This document shows, one piece after another, positions 25,994-32,892 of a stretch of 64,000 nt of DNA. Origin of the DNA: Microtetraspora malaysiensis. Its GTDB lineage: Bacteria > Actinomycetota > Actinomycetes > Streptosporangiales > Streptosporangiaceae. The stretch lies in the NCBI RefSeq assembly GCF_001528665.1, contig NZ_BBYJ01000005.1, forward strand, positions 310,001 to 374,000, in the 5' to 3' direction. The notes below the pieces were generated by a model, which was given only the letters and a program-made list of their open reading frames with translations, made no database searches and was not told the DNA's origin. The first letter of the stretch is position 1; every line of letters starts with the position of its first letter. The translations under genes were made by a program, and so were the position numbers.

Positions 25994-26839
25994 TCAGATC
26001 CGCTGCCACAGGGCGGGGACGTTGGGGGGCTCCCAGCCGACCTGTGCGGTGTGTCCCTGGAGGCAGCGGTAGGTGGCGCCGCCGTAGGTGACGGTGGCTC
26101 CGGCCTGGTAGACGGTGCCGGCGCTCCAGGTGCCGCCGGGGGGTGTGCTCGGGGAGGCGGTGGGCGACGCGCTCGGCGAGGGGCTGGGCCCGCCGCCGGG
26201 CACGTTGAGCACGAAGTCGAACGTGGCCTCCTTGCCGGCTCCGGCGTTGCGGACGTTCATGAGCAGGCGCGGGTCGTAGATGGTGTCGGTGCTGTTGCGG
26301 GGTTCGCCCGGGAAGTAGAGCTGGGTGGTGAGGATCGGGCGGTTGGGCGCCTGGACCTTGACGTGGATGTGGCGGGTGCGGCCCGGGTAGAGGCCGGGGA
26401 CGATCGTGGTGAGCGTGAAGGCGCCCTGGGCGTTGGTGAACTGGTGGCCGCGGAAGGTGAAGCCGTAGTTGTCGTAGGCGCCGTTGTCGTCGGCCTGCCA
26501 GAAGTCCAGGAGCACGTTGGCGAGGGGCTGGCAGGAGAGGCCGAAGACGTAGCCGGTGAACGTGAGGGGGACGCCGGGCGTGCCGGGGCCGGCCAGGGTG
26601 GTGCGCAGCGGCGAGTTGGGCTTGAAGTACGGGCCTTCGATCTGCGGGACCGTCGGGTCGTCGTGGTCGGAGCAGTACGGCGTCGGGGTCAGCGGCTCCC
26701 CCGTCCCCCGTGTGTCGCGGGCCAGTGCGGGGATCTGTCCGACCAGCAGCGGGAGCGGGGCGACCAGTGCGGCCTTGAGCAGGGTCTTGCGGGTGATGCC
26801 CTTGCGCCCCTGCTCGGTGGGCGTGTTCTCGGTGTCCAT
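25994..26839 (-). CDS. Secreted intradiol ring-cleavage dioxygenase with CBM5/12-like module
   Basis: 281 residues. The leader RKGITRKTLLKAALVAPLPLLVG resembles a Tat or Sec signal and ends near PALA. The catalytic core (about 60-215) has PYFKPNSPLR with a ligand Tyr and YPGRTRHIHVKV with Tyr-x4-His-x-His, completing the Fe(III) site of catechol-type dioxygenases. A Ser/Pro/Thr linker leads to a C-terminal module TWSAGTVYQAGATV...GWEPPNVPALWQ, the aromatic pattern of CBM5/12 chitin/cellulose-binding domains. Secreted dioxygenase-CBM5/12 fusions have been described in biomass-degrading Streptomyces, acting on lignin-derived catechols. ATG 26839 directly precedes the leader. Confidence 0.92.
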   Translation of the reverse strand: MDTENTPTEQGRKGITRKTLLKAALVAPLPLLVGQIPALARDTRGTGEPLTPTPYCSDHDDPTVPQIEGPYFKPNSPLRTTLAGPGTPGVPLTFTGYVFGLSCQPLANVLLDFWQADDNGAYDNYGFTFRGHQFTNAQGAFTLTTIVPGLYPGRTRHIHVKVQAPNRPILTTQLYFPGEPRNSTDTIYDPRLLMNVRNAGAGKEATFDFVLNVPGGGPSPSPSASPTASPSTPPGGTWSAGTVYQAGATVTYGGATYRCLQGHTAQVGWEPPNVPALWQRI

Positions 26840-27060
26840 CAGTGGCCTTCTCGGTGTCGGGGGTGAGGCGGCCCGGTCCGGGGCGCCGCGCTCGGCGGTA
26901 CGCCGGCGGGTGTGGGTGGCGGCCGGCGGCGTGAGCTGGGGGCGCGGTCCGGCCCGGGGCGCCTTGACTGCACCCAAGCTGACACGGAACGGATCAGCGG
27001 AACACCTTACAAATTTCCATAACTGGGTGATATGGAAGGAGTTCGCGGGCCGGGTCCGGT

Positions 27061-28047
27061 TCACGGGCGCAGGACGACGCGGCCGGTGGTCTGGCCGTCC
27101 TCCAGCATGCGGTGGGCTTCGGCGGCCTGGTCCAGGGGGAGGATGTCGCCGATCCGCACGCGCAGGGTTCCGGCGGTCAGCAGGCGGTTGACCAGCGCGG
27201 CGGCGTCGGCGAGGTCGGCGGCGCTCGCGTTGGAGAGGGCGAAGCCGAGCAGCCGGGCGTCCCTGGTGTAGAGGGAGCCGACGGGGATCTCGGCGCGGGC
27301 GCTGATGCCGGCGGTGAGCAGGACGCGGCCGCCGCGGGCGAGGAGCGGGGTGACGCCGGGGATGTCGTGGTGTCCGGAGGTGTCCCAGTACACGTGGACG
27401 CCGTCGGGTGCGGCCTTGCCGAGGTGGGTGAGCAGGTGGGGGTCGCGGTAGTCGAACACTTCGGTGGCGCCGAGGTCGTGGCAGTAGGGGGTGTCGGCGG
27501 GGCGGGCGGTGGCGATGACGTGGGCTCCGGCGCGGGCGGCCATGGTGACGGCGCAGGAGCCGACGGCGCCCGCTCCCCCGCCGATGACGACGGTTTCGCC
27601 GGGGCGGACGCGGGCGTCGCGGAAGAGACCGAGGAACGCGGTGGCGGCGGGGTGGAGGGCGGCGACGGCCGTGACCGGGTCGACGCCGGGCGGCAGCGGG
27701 TAGAGCCGGTCGGCGGGGACGACGGCGTGGGTGGAGAAGGAGCCCTGGCGGCCGCCGTGGCCGAGGCTGTTGCACCAGACGCGGTCGCCGGGGGCGAAGC
27801 CGGTGACGCCGGGTCCGGTCCTGGCGACGGTGCCGGCGAGGTCGCGTCCGATGACGAACGGGAAGGGGGTGGGGGTGCGGTAGAGGCCGGATCGGACGTA
27901 GGTGTCGACGTGGTTGGCGGCGACGGCGTCGACGTGGACGAGTACGTCGGTGGGGCCGGGTTCGGGCAGCGGGAGGTCGCCGACGTGGATGCGTTCGGCG
28001 GGGCCGAGTTCGGTCACGTAGGCGGCGCGCATGCGCGGGGTGCTCAT
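27061..28047 (-). CDS. NADPH:quinone reductase-like MDR oxidoreductase
   Basis: 328 residues. GroES-like N-domain (ANHVDTYVRSGLY, PFVIGRDLAGTVARTG) and Rossmann motif IGGGAGAVGSCAVTMA (about residue 150-165). Lacks the zinc ligands. C-terminal LDQAAEAHRMLEDGQTTGR is the usual family ending. It lies 43 nt downstream of hypE on the same strand and may be co-transcribed with the hyp genes, though nothing links it functionally to hydrogenase maturation. Confidence 0.9.
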   Translation of the reverse strand: MSTPRMRAAYVTELGPAERIHVGDLPLPEPGPTDVLVHVDAVAANHVDTYVRSGLYRTPTPFPFVIGRDLAGTVARTGPGVTGFAPGDRVWCNSLGHGGRQGSFSTHAVVPADRLYPLPPGVDPVTAVAALHPAATAFLGLFRDARVRPGETVVIGGGAGAVGSCAVTMAARAGAHVIATARPADTPYCHDLGATEVFDYRDPHLLTHLGKAAPDGVHVYWDTSGHHDIPGVTPLLARGGRVLLTAGISARAEIPVGSLYTRDARLLGFALSNASAADLADAAALVNRLLTAGTLRVRIGDILPLDQAAEAHRMLEDGQTTGRVVLRP

Positions 28048-28090
28048 GGTGGGGTTCCTTTCCCGCGGTCCCGTCCCGGTCGGGGCGTGG

Positions 28091-29230
28091 TCAGCAGATG
28101 CGCGGGAGCGGGTCGCCGACGAGGAGGTCGACGATGCGGGTGCCGCCGAAACAGGTCTTGAGCAGGACCAGGCCGGGTGGGTCGTCGCCGGCGCGGCCGA
28201 TGAGGGCGGCGTCGGCGCCGAGCGGGTGGGAGCGCAGGGCGTCGAGGGCGGCGTCGGCGCGGTGGGGGGCGACGACGGCGACCATGCGGCCTTCGCAGGC
28301 GACGTAGAGGGGGTCGATGCCGAGGAGTTCGCAGGCTCCGCGTACCTGGGGGCGGATGGGGACGGCGTTCTCGTCGAGGACGACGCAGGTGCGGGAGGCG
28401 GCGGCGATCTCGTTGAGCACGGTGGCCACTCCCCCGCGGGTGGCGTCGCGCAGGCAGCGTACGGCGTCGCCGCAGGCGGCGAGGAGGCGGGCGGTGAGGT
28501 CGTGGAGGGGGGCGGTGTCGGAGGTGAGCTGGGCTTCCAGGTCGAGTTCGCCTCGGGCGAGCATGATCGTCATGCCGTGGTCGCCGATGGGGCCGGAGAC
28601 GATGACGGCGTCGCCGGGGGTGACGGAGGCGGCGCTGAGGGCGGCGCCGCGGTCGAGGGCGCCGATTCCGGCGGTGGTGATGTAGCAGCCGTCGGCTTTG
28701 CCGTTCTCGACGACCTTGGTGTCGCCGGTGACGATGTGGACGTCGGCGGCGCGGGCGGCGGCGGCCATGGAGGCGGTGATGCGGCGCAGGTCGGCGATGG
28801 GCAGGCCTTCTTCGAGGATGAAGGAGGCGGTGAGGTGGCGGGGGGTGGCGCCGCACATGGCGAGGTCGTTGACGGTGCCGTTGATAGCGAGGTCGCCGAT
28901 GTCGCCGCCGGGGAAGAAGAGGGGTTTGACGACGTAGGCGTCGGTGGTGAGGGCGAGGTCGCCGGTGACGGCGCCGTCGGCGAGGGGTTCCAGGAGGGGG
29001 TTGCGGAACGCCTCGAGGAAGACGGCTTCGATGAGGGTGTGGGTGGCCTTGCCTCCGGCGCCGTGGGCGAGGGTGATGAGTTCTTCCCTGATGCGTGCTT
29101 TGCCGCGGCGGGCGCGTTCGATGCGTTCGAGGACCTGGTCTTCGCGGGTGGGGCGGTGGAGGTGGCCGGCTTCGCGTACGGCGGTCTCGGCCCAGGGGGC
29201 GGTGGTCTCCTCGCTCGGGTCGGTGTTCAC
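28091..29230 (-). CDS. hypE: HypE, carbamoyl-to-cyano converting hydrogenase maturation factor
   Basis: 379 residues. HypE dehydrates the carbamoyl group on its own C-terminal Cys to a thiocyanate, then passes the CN ligand to iron on HypC-HypD. The C-terminus is PRIC, the required modification site. PurM-like ATP-binding features are present: LAHGAGGKATH near the start, DAYVVKPLFFPGGDIG, GTVNDLAMCGA and RDATRGGVATVLNE. The first ~40 residues (ETTAPWAETAVREAG) are an extension beyond the usual start. GTG 29230 overlaps the hypD stop by 4 nt, so the two are coupled. Confidence 0.97.
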   Translation of the reverse strand: MNTDPSEETTAPWAETAVREAGHLHRPTREDQVLERIERARRGKARIREELITLAHGAGGKATHTLIEAVFLEAFRNPLLEPLADGAVTGDLALTTDAYVVKPLFFPGGDIGDLAINGTVNDLAMCGATPRHLTASFILEEGLPIADLRRITASMAAAARAADVHIVTGDTKVVENGKADGCYITTAGIGALDRGAALSAASVTPGDAVIVSGPIGDHGMTIMLARGELDLEAQLTSDTAPLHDLTARLLAACGDAVRCLRDATRGGVATVLNEIAAASRTCVVLDENAVPIRPQVRGACELLGIDPLYVACEGRMVAVVAPHRADAALDALRSHPLGADAALIGRAGDDPPGLVLLKTCFGGTRIVDLLVGDPLPRIC

Positions 29231-30354
29231 GGGCTGGTCGCCTCCTTGACGCGCTGGCGGGAGAACCGGCCGAAGTTGTAGTAGGCGGCGCAGGCGCCTT
29301 CGGAGGAGACCATGCAGGTGCCGATGGGGGTCTCGGGGGTGCAGGCGGTGCCGAAGACCTTGCACTCCCAGGGTTTGAGCACGCCTTTGAGTACTTCGCC
29401 GCACTGGCAGGCCTTGGGGTCGGCGACGCGTACGCCGGGGATGTGGAAGAGGCGTTCGGCGTCGTAGGCGGCGTATTTCTCGGTCATCTGGAGCGCGGAG
29501 TGGGAGATGGATCCGAGGCCGCGCCATTCGAAGTAGGGGCGAAGTTCCATGACGCGGCTGATGGCGTTGAGCGCTTTGGGGTTGCCGTTCCAGGGGACGA
29601 CGCGGGCGTACTGGTTTTCGACCTGGCTGCGGCCGTGGGCGAGCTGGGTGAGGATCTGGTAGACGGAGCGCAGCACGTCGAGGGGTTCGAAGCCGGTGAC
29701 GACGAGGGGTTTGCCGTAGGTGTGGGCGATGAACTCGTAGGGGCGGCAGCCGATGACGGCGGAGACGTGGCCGGGGCCGATGAAGCCGTCGAGGTGCAGG
29801 TCGGGTGAGTCGAGGATGGCTTTGATCGCCGGGATGATCGTGACGTGGTTGCAGAAGACGGAGAAGTTGTGGATCCCTTCGGCTTCGGCGCGCAGGACGG
29901 TCATGGCGGTGGAGGGGGCGGTGGTCTCGAAGCCGATGGCCATGAAGACGACGCGTTTGCCGGGGTTCTGTCTGGCGATCTTGAGGGCGTCGAGGGGTGA
30001 GTAGACCATGCGGATGTCGGCGCCGCGCGCTTTGGCGTCGAGGAAGGAGCCGCGGCCTCCGGGGACGCGCATCATGTCGCCGAAGGAGGCCATGATGACG
30101 CCGGGTTGCTCGGCGATGTGGATGGCGTCGTCGAGGCGTCCCATGGGGATGACGCAGACGGGGCAGCCGGGGCCGTGGATGAGGGTGACGGCGTCGGGGA
30201 GGTAGTCCTCCAGGCCGTGCTTGTAGATGGTGTGGGTGTGGCCGCCGCAGACCTCCATGAACTTGTAGGTGCGGCCGGGGCGGCAGAGCGCGGCCATCTG
30301 GCCGGACAGGGCGCGGGCCTGCCCGGCGTCGCGGTATTCGTCGACGAAGCGCAT
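29227..30354 (-). CDS. hypD: HypD, Fe(CN)2CO cofactor assembly protein
   Basis: 375 residues, full length. HypD holds a [4Fe-4S] cluster and, with HypC, is the scaffold for the Fe(CN)2CO unit. Seen: FMEVCGGHTHTIY (catalytic Cys loop), HGPGCPVCVIP, GFETTAPSTA, FCNHVTIIPA, GHVSAVIG and the C-terminal cluster region with CQCGEVLKG, CKVFGTACTPE and CMVSSEGAC. It follows hypC by 6 nt and overlaps hypE by 4 nt. Confidence 0.98.
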   Translation of the reverse strand: MRFVDEYRDAGQARALSGQMAALCRPGRTYKFMEVCGGHTHTIYKHGLEDYLPDAVTLIHGPGCPVCVIPMGRLDDAIHIAEQPGVIMASFGDMMRVPGGRGSFLDAKARGADIRMVYSPLDALKIARQNPGKRVVFMAIGFETTAPSTAMTVLRAEAEGIHNFSVFCNHVTIIPAIKAILDSPDLHLDGFIGPGHVSAVIGCRPYEFIAHTYGKPLVVTGFEPLDVLRSVYQILTQLAHGRSQVENQYARVVPWNGNPKALNAISRVMELRPYFEWRGLGSISHSALQMTEKYAAYDAERLFHIPGVRVADPKACQCGEVLKGVLKPWECKVFGTACTPETPIGTCMVSSEGACAAYYNFGRFSRQRVKEATSP

Positions 30355-30360
30355 CGGGTG

Positions 30361-30639
30361 TCACCCCTGGTCGATGGTGGATTCGCGGAGGGCGGCGATC
30401 TCGTCCTCGTACGGGTCGCCGATGCTGTTGAGGAAGTCGAGAGCGGCGGCGGCCTCCTCTTCGTCGATCTTGGAGAGGGCGAAGCCGACGTGGATGAGGA
30501 CCCAGTCGCCGGGGGCGAGGTCCTCGCGGTCGAGGAGGCCGATGTTGATGGCGCGCCGGACGCCGCTGATGTCGACCATGGCGAGGTCAGGATGGTCGGG
30601 CAGGATCTCCGCTATCTCGCCGGGGATGCCCAGGCACAT
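30361..30639 (-). CDS. hypC: HypC, hydrogenase maturation chaperone
   Basis: 92 residues. Begins MCLGIPGE with Cys2, which binds the iron unit and the hydrogenase large subunit. Downstream DWVLIHVGFALSKIDEEEA is the conserved OB-like strand and tail. The start lies inside the 3' end of hypA, a 53-nt overlap. A second HypC-like domain is encoded in the SIS fusion at 31805, so the cluster has two HypC versions. Confidence 0.97.
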   Translation of the reverse strand: MCLGIPGEIAEILPDHPDLAMVDISGVRRAINIGLLDREDLAPGDWVLIHVGFALSKIDEEEAAAALDFLNSIGDPYEDEIAALRESTIDQG

Positions 30640-30979
30640 GGTCGGCCTCCGTGGTCTGGATGGATTCGAGGATGAGTTCGTCGCCGCCTTCGGTGACGAT
30701 GTCGATGCCGCCGCAGCCGCCGCAGGAGGCGAAGGCGTCGTCGGACGTGGTGACGTGGCGGCAGGTGCGGCAGATGTGCCGGGCCGGGATGATGACGAGT
30801 TCGAGGCGGGCGCCTTCGGCGGGTGATCCGACCGAGACCATGGCGAAGGCCTGGTTGATGGCGGGCTCGCTGATGCGCAGGAGGGCGCCGGCGCGGACGC
30901 GGGCGTGCTGCACGGGCCGGCCGGCGGCGCGCTTCTCGACGGCGTCGAGGATCGCTTCGGCGATCCCGATTTCGTGCAC
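30587..30979 (-). CDS. hypA: HypA, nickel insertion protein
   Basis: 130 residues. HypA delivers nickel to the hydrogenase large subunit together with HypB. The GTG at 30979 is chosen over the GTG at 30988 because it gives M-H-E at the N-terminus, and His2 is an essential nickel ligand. The zinc site is complete: CRTC and, after 14 residues, CGGC. The C-terminus is about 15 residues longer than usual and overlaps hypC. No hypB gene is found in the window, so its GTPase partner must be elsewhere. Confidence 0.95.
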   Translation of the reverse strand: MHEIGIAEAILDAVEKRAAGRPVQHARVRAGALLRISEPAINQAFAMVSVGSPAEGARLELVIIPARHICRTCRHVTTSDDAFASCGGCGGIDIVTEGGDELILESIQTTEADHVPGHPRRDSGDPARPS

Positions 30980-31137
30980 GGTGGTCACCCCGTTCCGGGA
31001 GTGGCGAATGGTTACGTTGCGTAGTCATTCCCGGCCGGTGGGGGCGGTGGTGCTGTGATCGGGAAATTTCCGGTCAGGGCATTTTGATCAGCCGGGATCG
31101 GCCCGAGATCAGCCCGGGATTAACCGGATGGGCCGGG

Positions 31138-31818
31138 TCAGGCGGGCAGGGAGGCGCCGAGGGCGTGCTGGGTGAGTTCCCGCAGCACGTGGTAGAGGGT
31201 GGTCTGCGCCTCCTGGATGCGGTGCACGGACGGTGAGGGCACGACGAAGAGGTGGTCGAGCAGGCCGAGTTCGGCGAGCCGACCGCCGCGGTCGCCGGCC
31301 AGGCCGACGGTGAGCAGGCCGAGGCGGGCGGCTTCGCGGAAGGCGTGGACGACGTTGGTGGAGCCGCCGCTGGTGGACAGGCCGAGGGCGATGTCGCCGG
31401 GGCGGGCGAGCGCGGCGAGCTGGCGGGCGAAGACGACGTCGAAGCCGACGTCGTTGGACAGGGCGGTGACGACGGCGACGTCGCTGGTGAGGGCGAGGGC
31501 GGGCAGCGGGCGTGCGGGCGGGTCGGGGTGGAGGAAGGCGGTGGCGACCTCCTGGGCGTCGGTGCTGCTCCCGCCGTTGCCGAAGGTGAACAGGCGTCCT
31601 CCGGCGGCGAAGCGGGTGGCCATCTCCTGGGCGCAGGCGATGAGGCGGTCGCCGTCGAGTTCGGCGAGGTGGCGGCGGAGCCGTACGATCTCGGCGGCCT
31701 TGGCCTCGGTGGAGCGCTGGGCCTCGGCGAGGACGGAGCGCAGGTGGTCCTGGTCGGGATAGAGGAAGGGGTACAGGCCGCGCATCTCCTCCGATGGCGG
31801 CTCGTCAACGACGGCCAT
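31138..31818 (-). CDS. SIS-domain (GmhA-like) protein of the hyp cluster
   Basis: 226 residues. Phosphosugar-isomerase SIS fold: FTFGNGGSSTDAQEVA for the phosphate-binding Ser/Gly loop, ALGLSTSGGSTNVVHAFREA for the second loop, and GLAGDRGGRLAELGL after it. This is the GmhA (sedoheptulose 7-phosphate isomerase) pattern, but the setting in a hydrogenase maturation operon and the absence of heptose genes argue against a role in cell-envelope sugars. Its start overlaps the end of the SIS-HypC fusion gene by 14 nt. The two may form a heteromeric pair. Function unknown. Confidence 0.85.
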   Translation of the reverse strand: MAVVDEPPSEEMRGLYPFLYPDQDHLRSVLAEAQRSTEAKAAEIVRLRRHLAELDGDRLIACAQEMATRFAAGGRLFTFGNGGSSTDAQEVATAFLHPDPPARPLPALALTSDVAVVTALSNDVGFDVVFARQLAALARPGDIALGLSTSGGSTNVVHAFREAARLGLLTVGLAGDRGGRLAELGLLDHLFVVPSPSVHRIQEAQTTLYHVLRELTQHALGASLPA

Positions 31819-32722
31819 GGTCGGTTCCTTTCGTGATGACGGCGATGGCCTCTCCGGCGTGAACGAGGACGGTGTCGCCGACGGCGGCGTCGACGAGGGC
31901 GACGCTGATCTCTTCGGTGCCGGTCCCGGTTCCGGTGTCGGCGAGCGCCAGTCCGCCGTGCAGGAGCTGGACGACGGTGGCGGGGGTGGCCTGGTCGGCG
32001 CAGGTGGTGCAGGAGGTGCAGGTGTCGTCGCAGGCCGGGGGCCGCTGTTCGGCCGTCACGGGCCGGGGCTGGGTGTGGGGCGGGGCGAGGGGCTGGGTGT
32101 CGCTCGCGGGCTGCTGCGCGGCGGGGTGTTCCAGGAAGAGGTGGGCGAGCTCCCACAGCAGGTGGTAGGCGGTGACGTGGATCTCCTTGACCACGGCCGG
32201 GTCGGTGGAGCGGGCGAGCAGGACGTGGTCGGCGTCGATGCGGGGCGACTCCCCCTGCGGAGGCGGGGGGACGTCGCCGAGCAGGGCGACGGTGAGCAGG
32301 CCGCGGTCGGCGGCGGTGCGCAGGCCGCGCAGCACGTTGGCGCAGCGGCCGTCGCGGGAGATGCCGAGGGCGATGTCGTGGGGGGCGGCCCAGTGCGCGA
32401 GCTGGTGGGCGAAGGTTTCGGCGAGGCCTTCGCGGACGCCGATCGCGGTCATGGTGGCGGCGTCGTTGCTGAGGGCCAGGGCGGGCAGGGCGCGCTTGCC
32501 GACGGTGACGGGGTGCATGAACTCGACGGCGATGTGGGCGGCGTCGGCGCCGGCGCCGCCGTTGCCGAAGACGATGAGTTTCCCGCCGCGGCGGAAGCGG
32601 TCGGCCATGGCCTGGCAGGCTTCGGCGACCCGGGTGGAGTCCCGGGCGAGGGCGTGGCCGGGTGAGTCCCGGCGGAGGAAGGCGTCCCGGAGGGCGAGCT
32701 GCATGGTGGCTGCGACAGACAT
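31805..32722 (-). CDS. SIS-domain protein fused to a HypC-like domain
   Basis: 305 residues. Residues about 1-200 are a GmhA-like SIS domain (VFGNGGAGADAAHIAVEF, ALGISRDGRCANVLRGL), in which the second loop has SRDGR in place of STSGG, so sugar-phosphate binding may be altered. After a Pro/Gln-rich linker come CDDTCTSCTTCAD and then VQLLHGGLALADTG...VALVDAAVGDTVLVHAGEAIAVI, a HypC/HupF-type beta domain preceded by a Cys cluster. The MCLxIP start of true HypC is missing because the domain is internal; the Cys-rich segment may substitute for Cys2. GGAG precedes the ATG. Confidence 0.85.
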   Translation of the reverse strand: MSVAATMQLALRDAFLRRDSPGHALARDSTRVAEACQAMADRFRRGGKLIVFGNGGAGADAAHIAVEFMHPVTVGKRALPALALSNDAATMTAIGVREGLAETFAHQLAHWAAPHDIALGISRDGRCANVLRGLRTAADRGLLTVALLGDVPPPPQGESPRIDADHVLLARSTDPAVVKEIHVTAYHLLWELAHLFLEHPAAQQPASDTQPLAPPHTQPRPVTAEQRPPACDDTCTSCTTCADQATPATVVQLLHGGLALADTGTGTGTEEISVALVDAAVGDTVLVHAGEAIAVITKGTDHGRR

Positions 32723-32892
32723 GTGTACGCTCCGTTGTTCCGCGTGGCCGTCAGGCTACGTTTCGTGGTCGCGGCGGGGGCGGACCTGGAGCGCCGGGCG
32801 GGGGTAAAGGTCTGCTCACGTGCCGTGGGGCACTGGTCGGGGCGGGCGTGGCGGCGGCGGGCGCGGCCGGGCGCGGCGGTGAGGATGGCCGG

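Noticed and set aside
25994-27775. 593-codon minus frame running upstream of the dioxygenase
   Set aside because: Only the last 281 codons have family features; the part beyond 26839 is antisense-like sequence over the quinone reductase gene.
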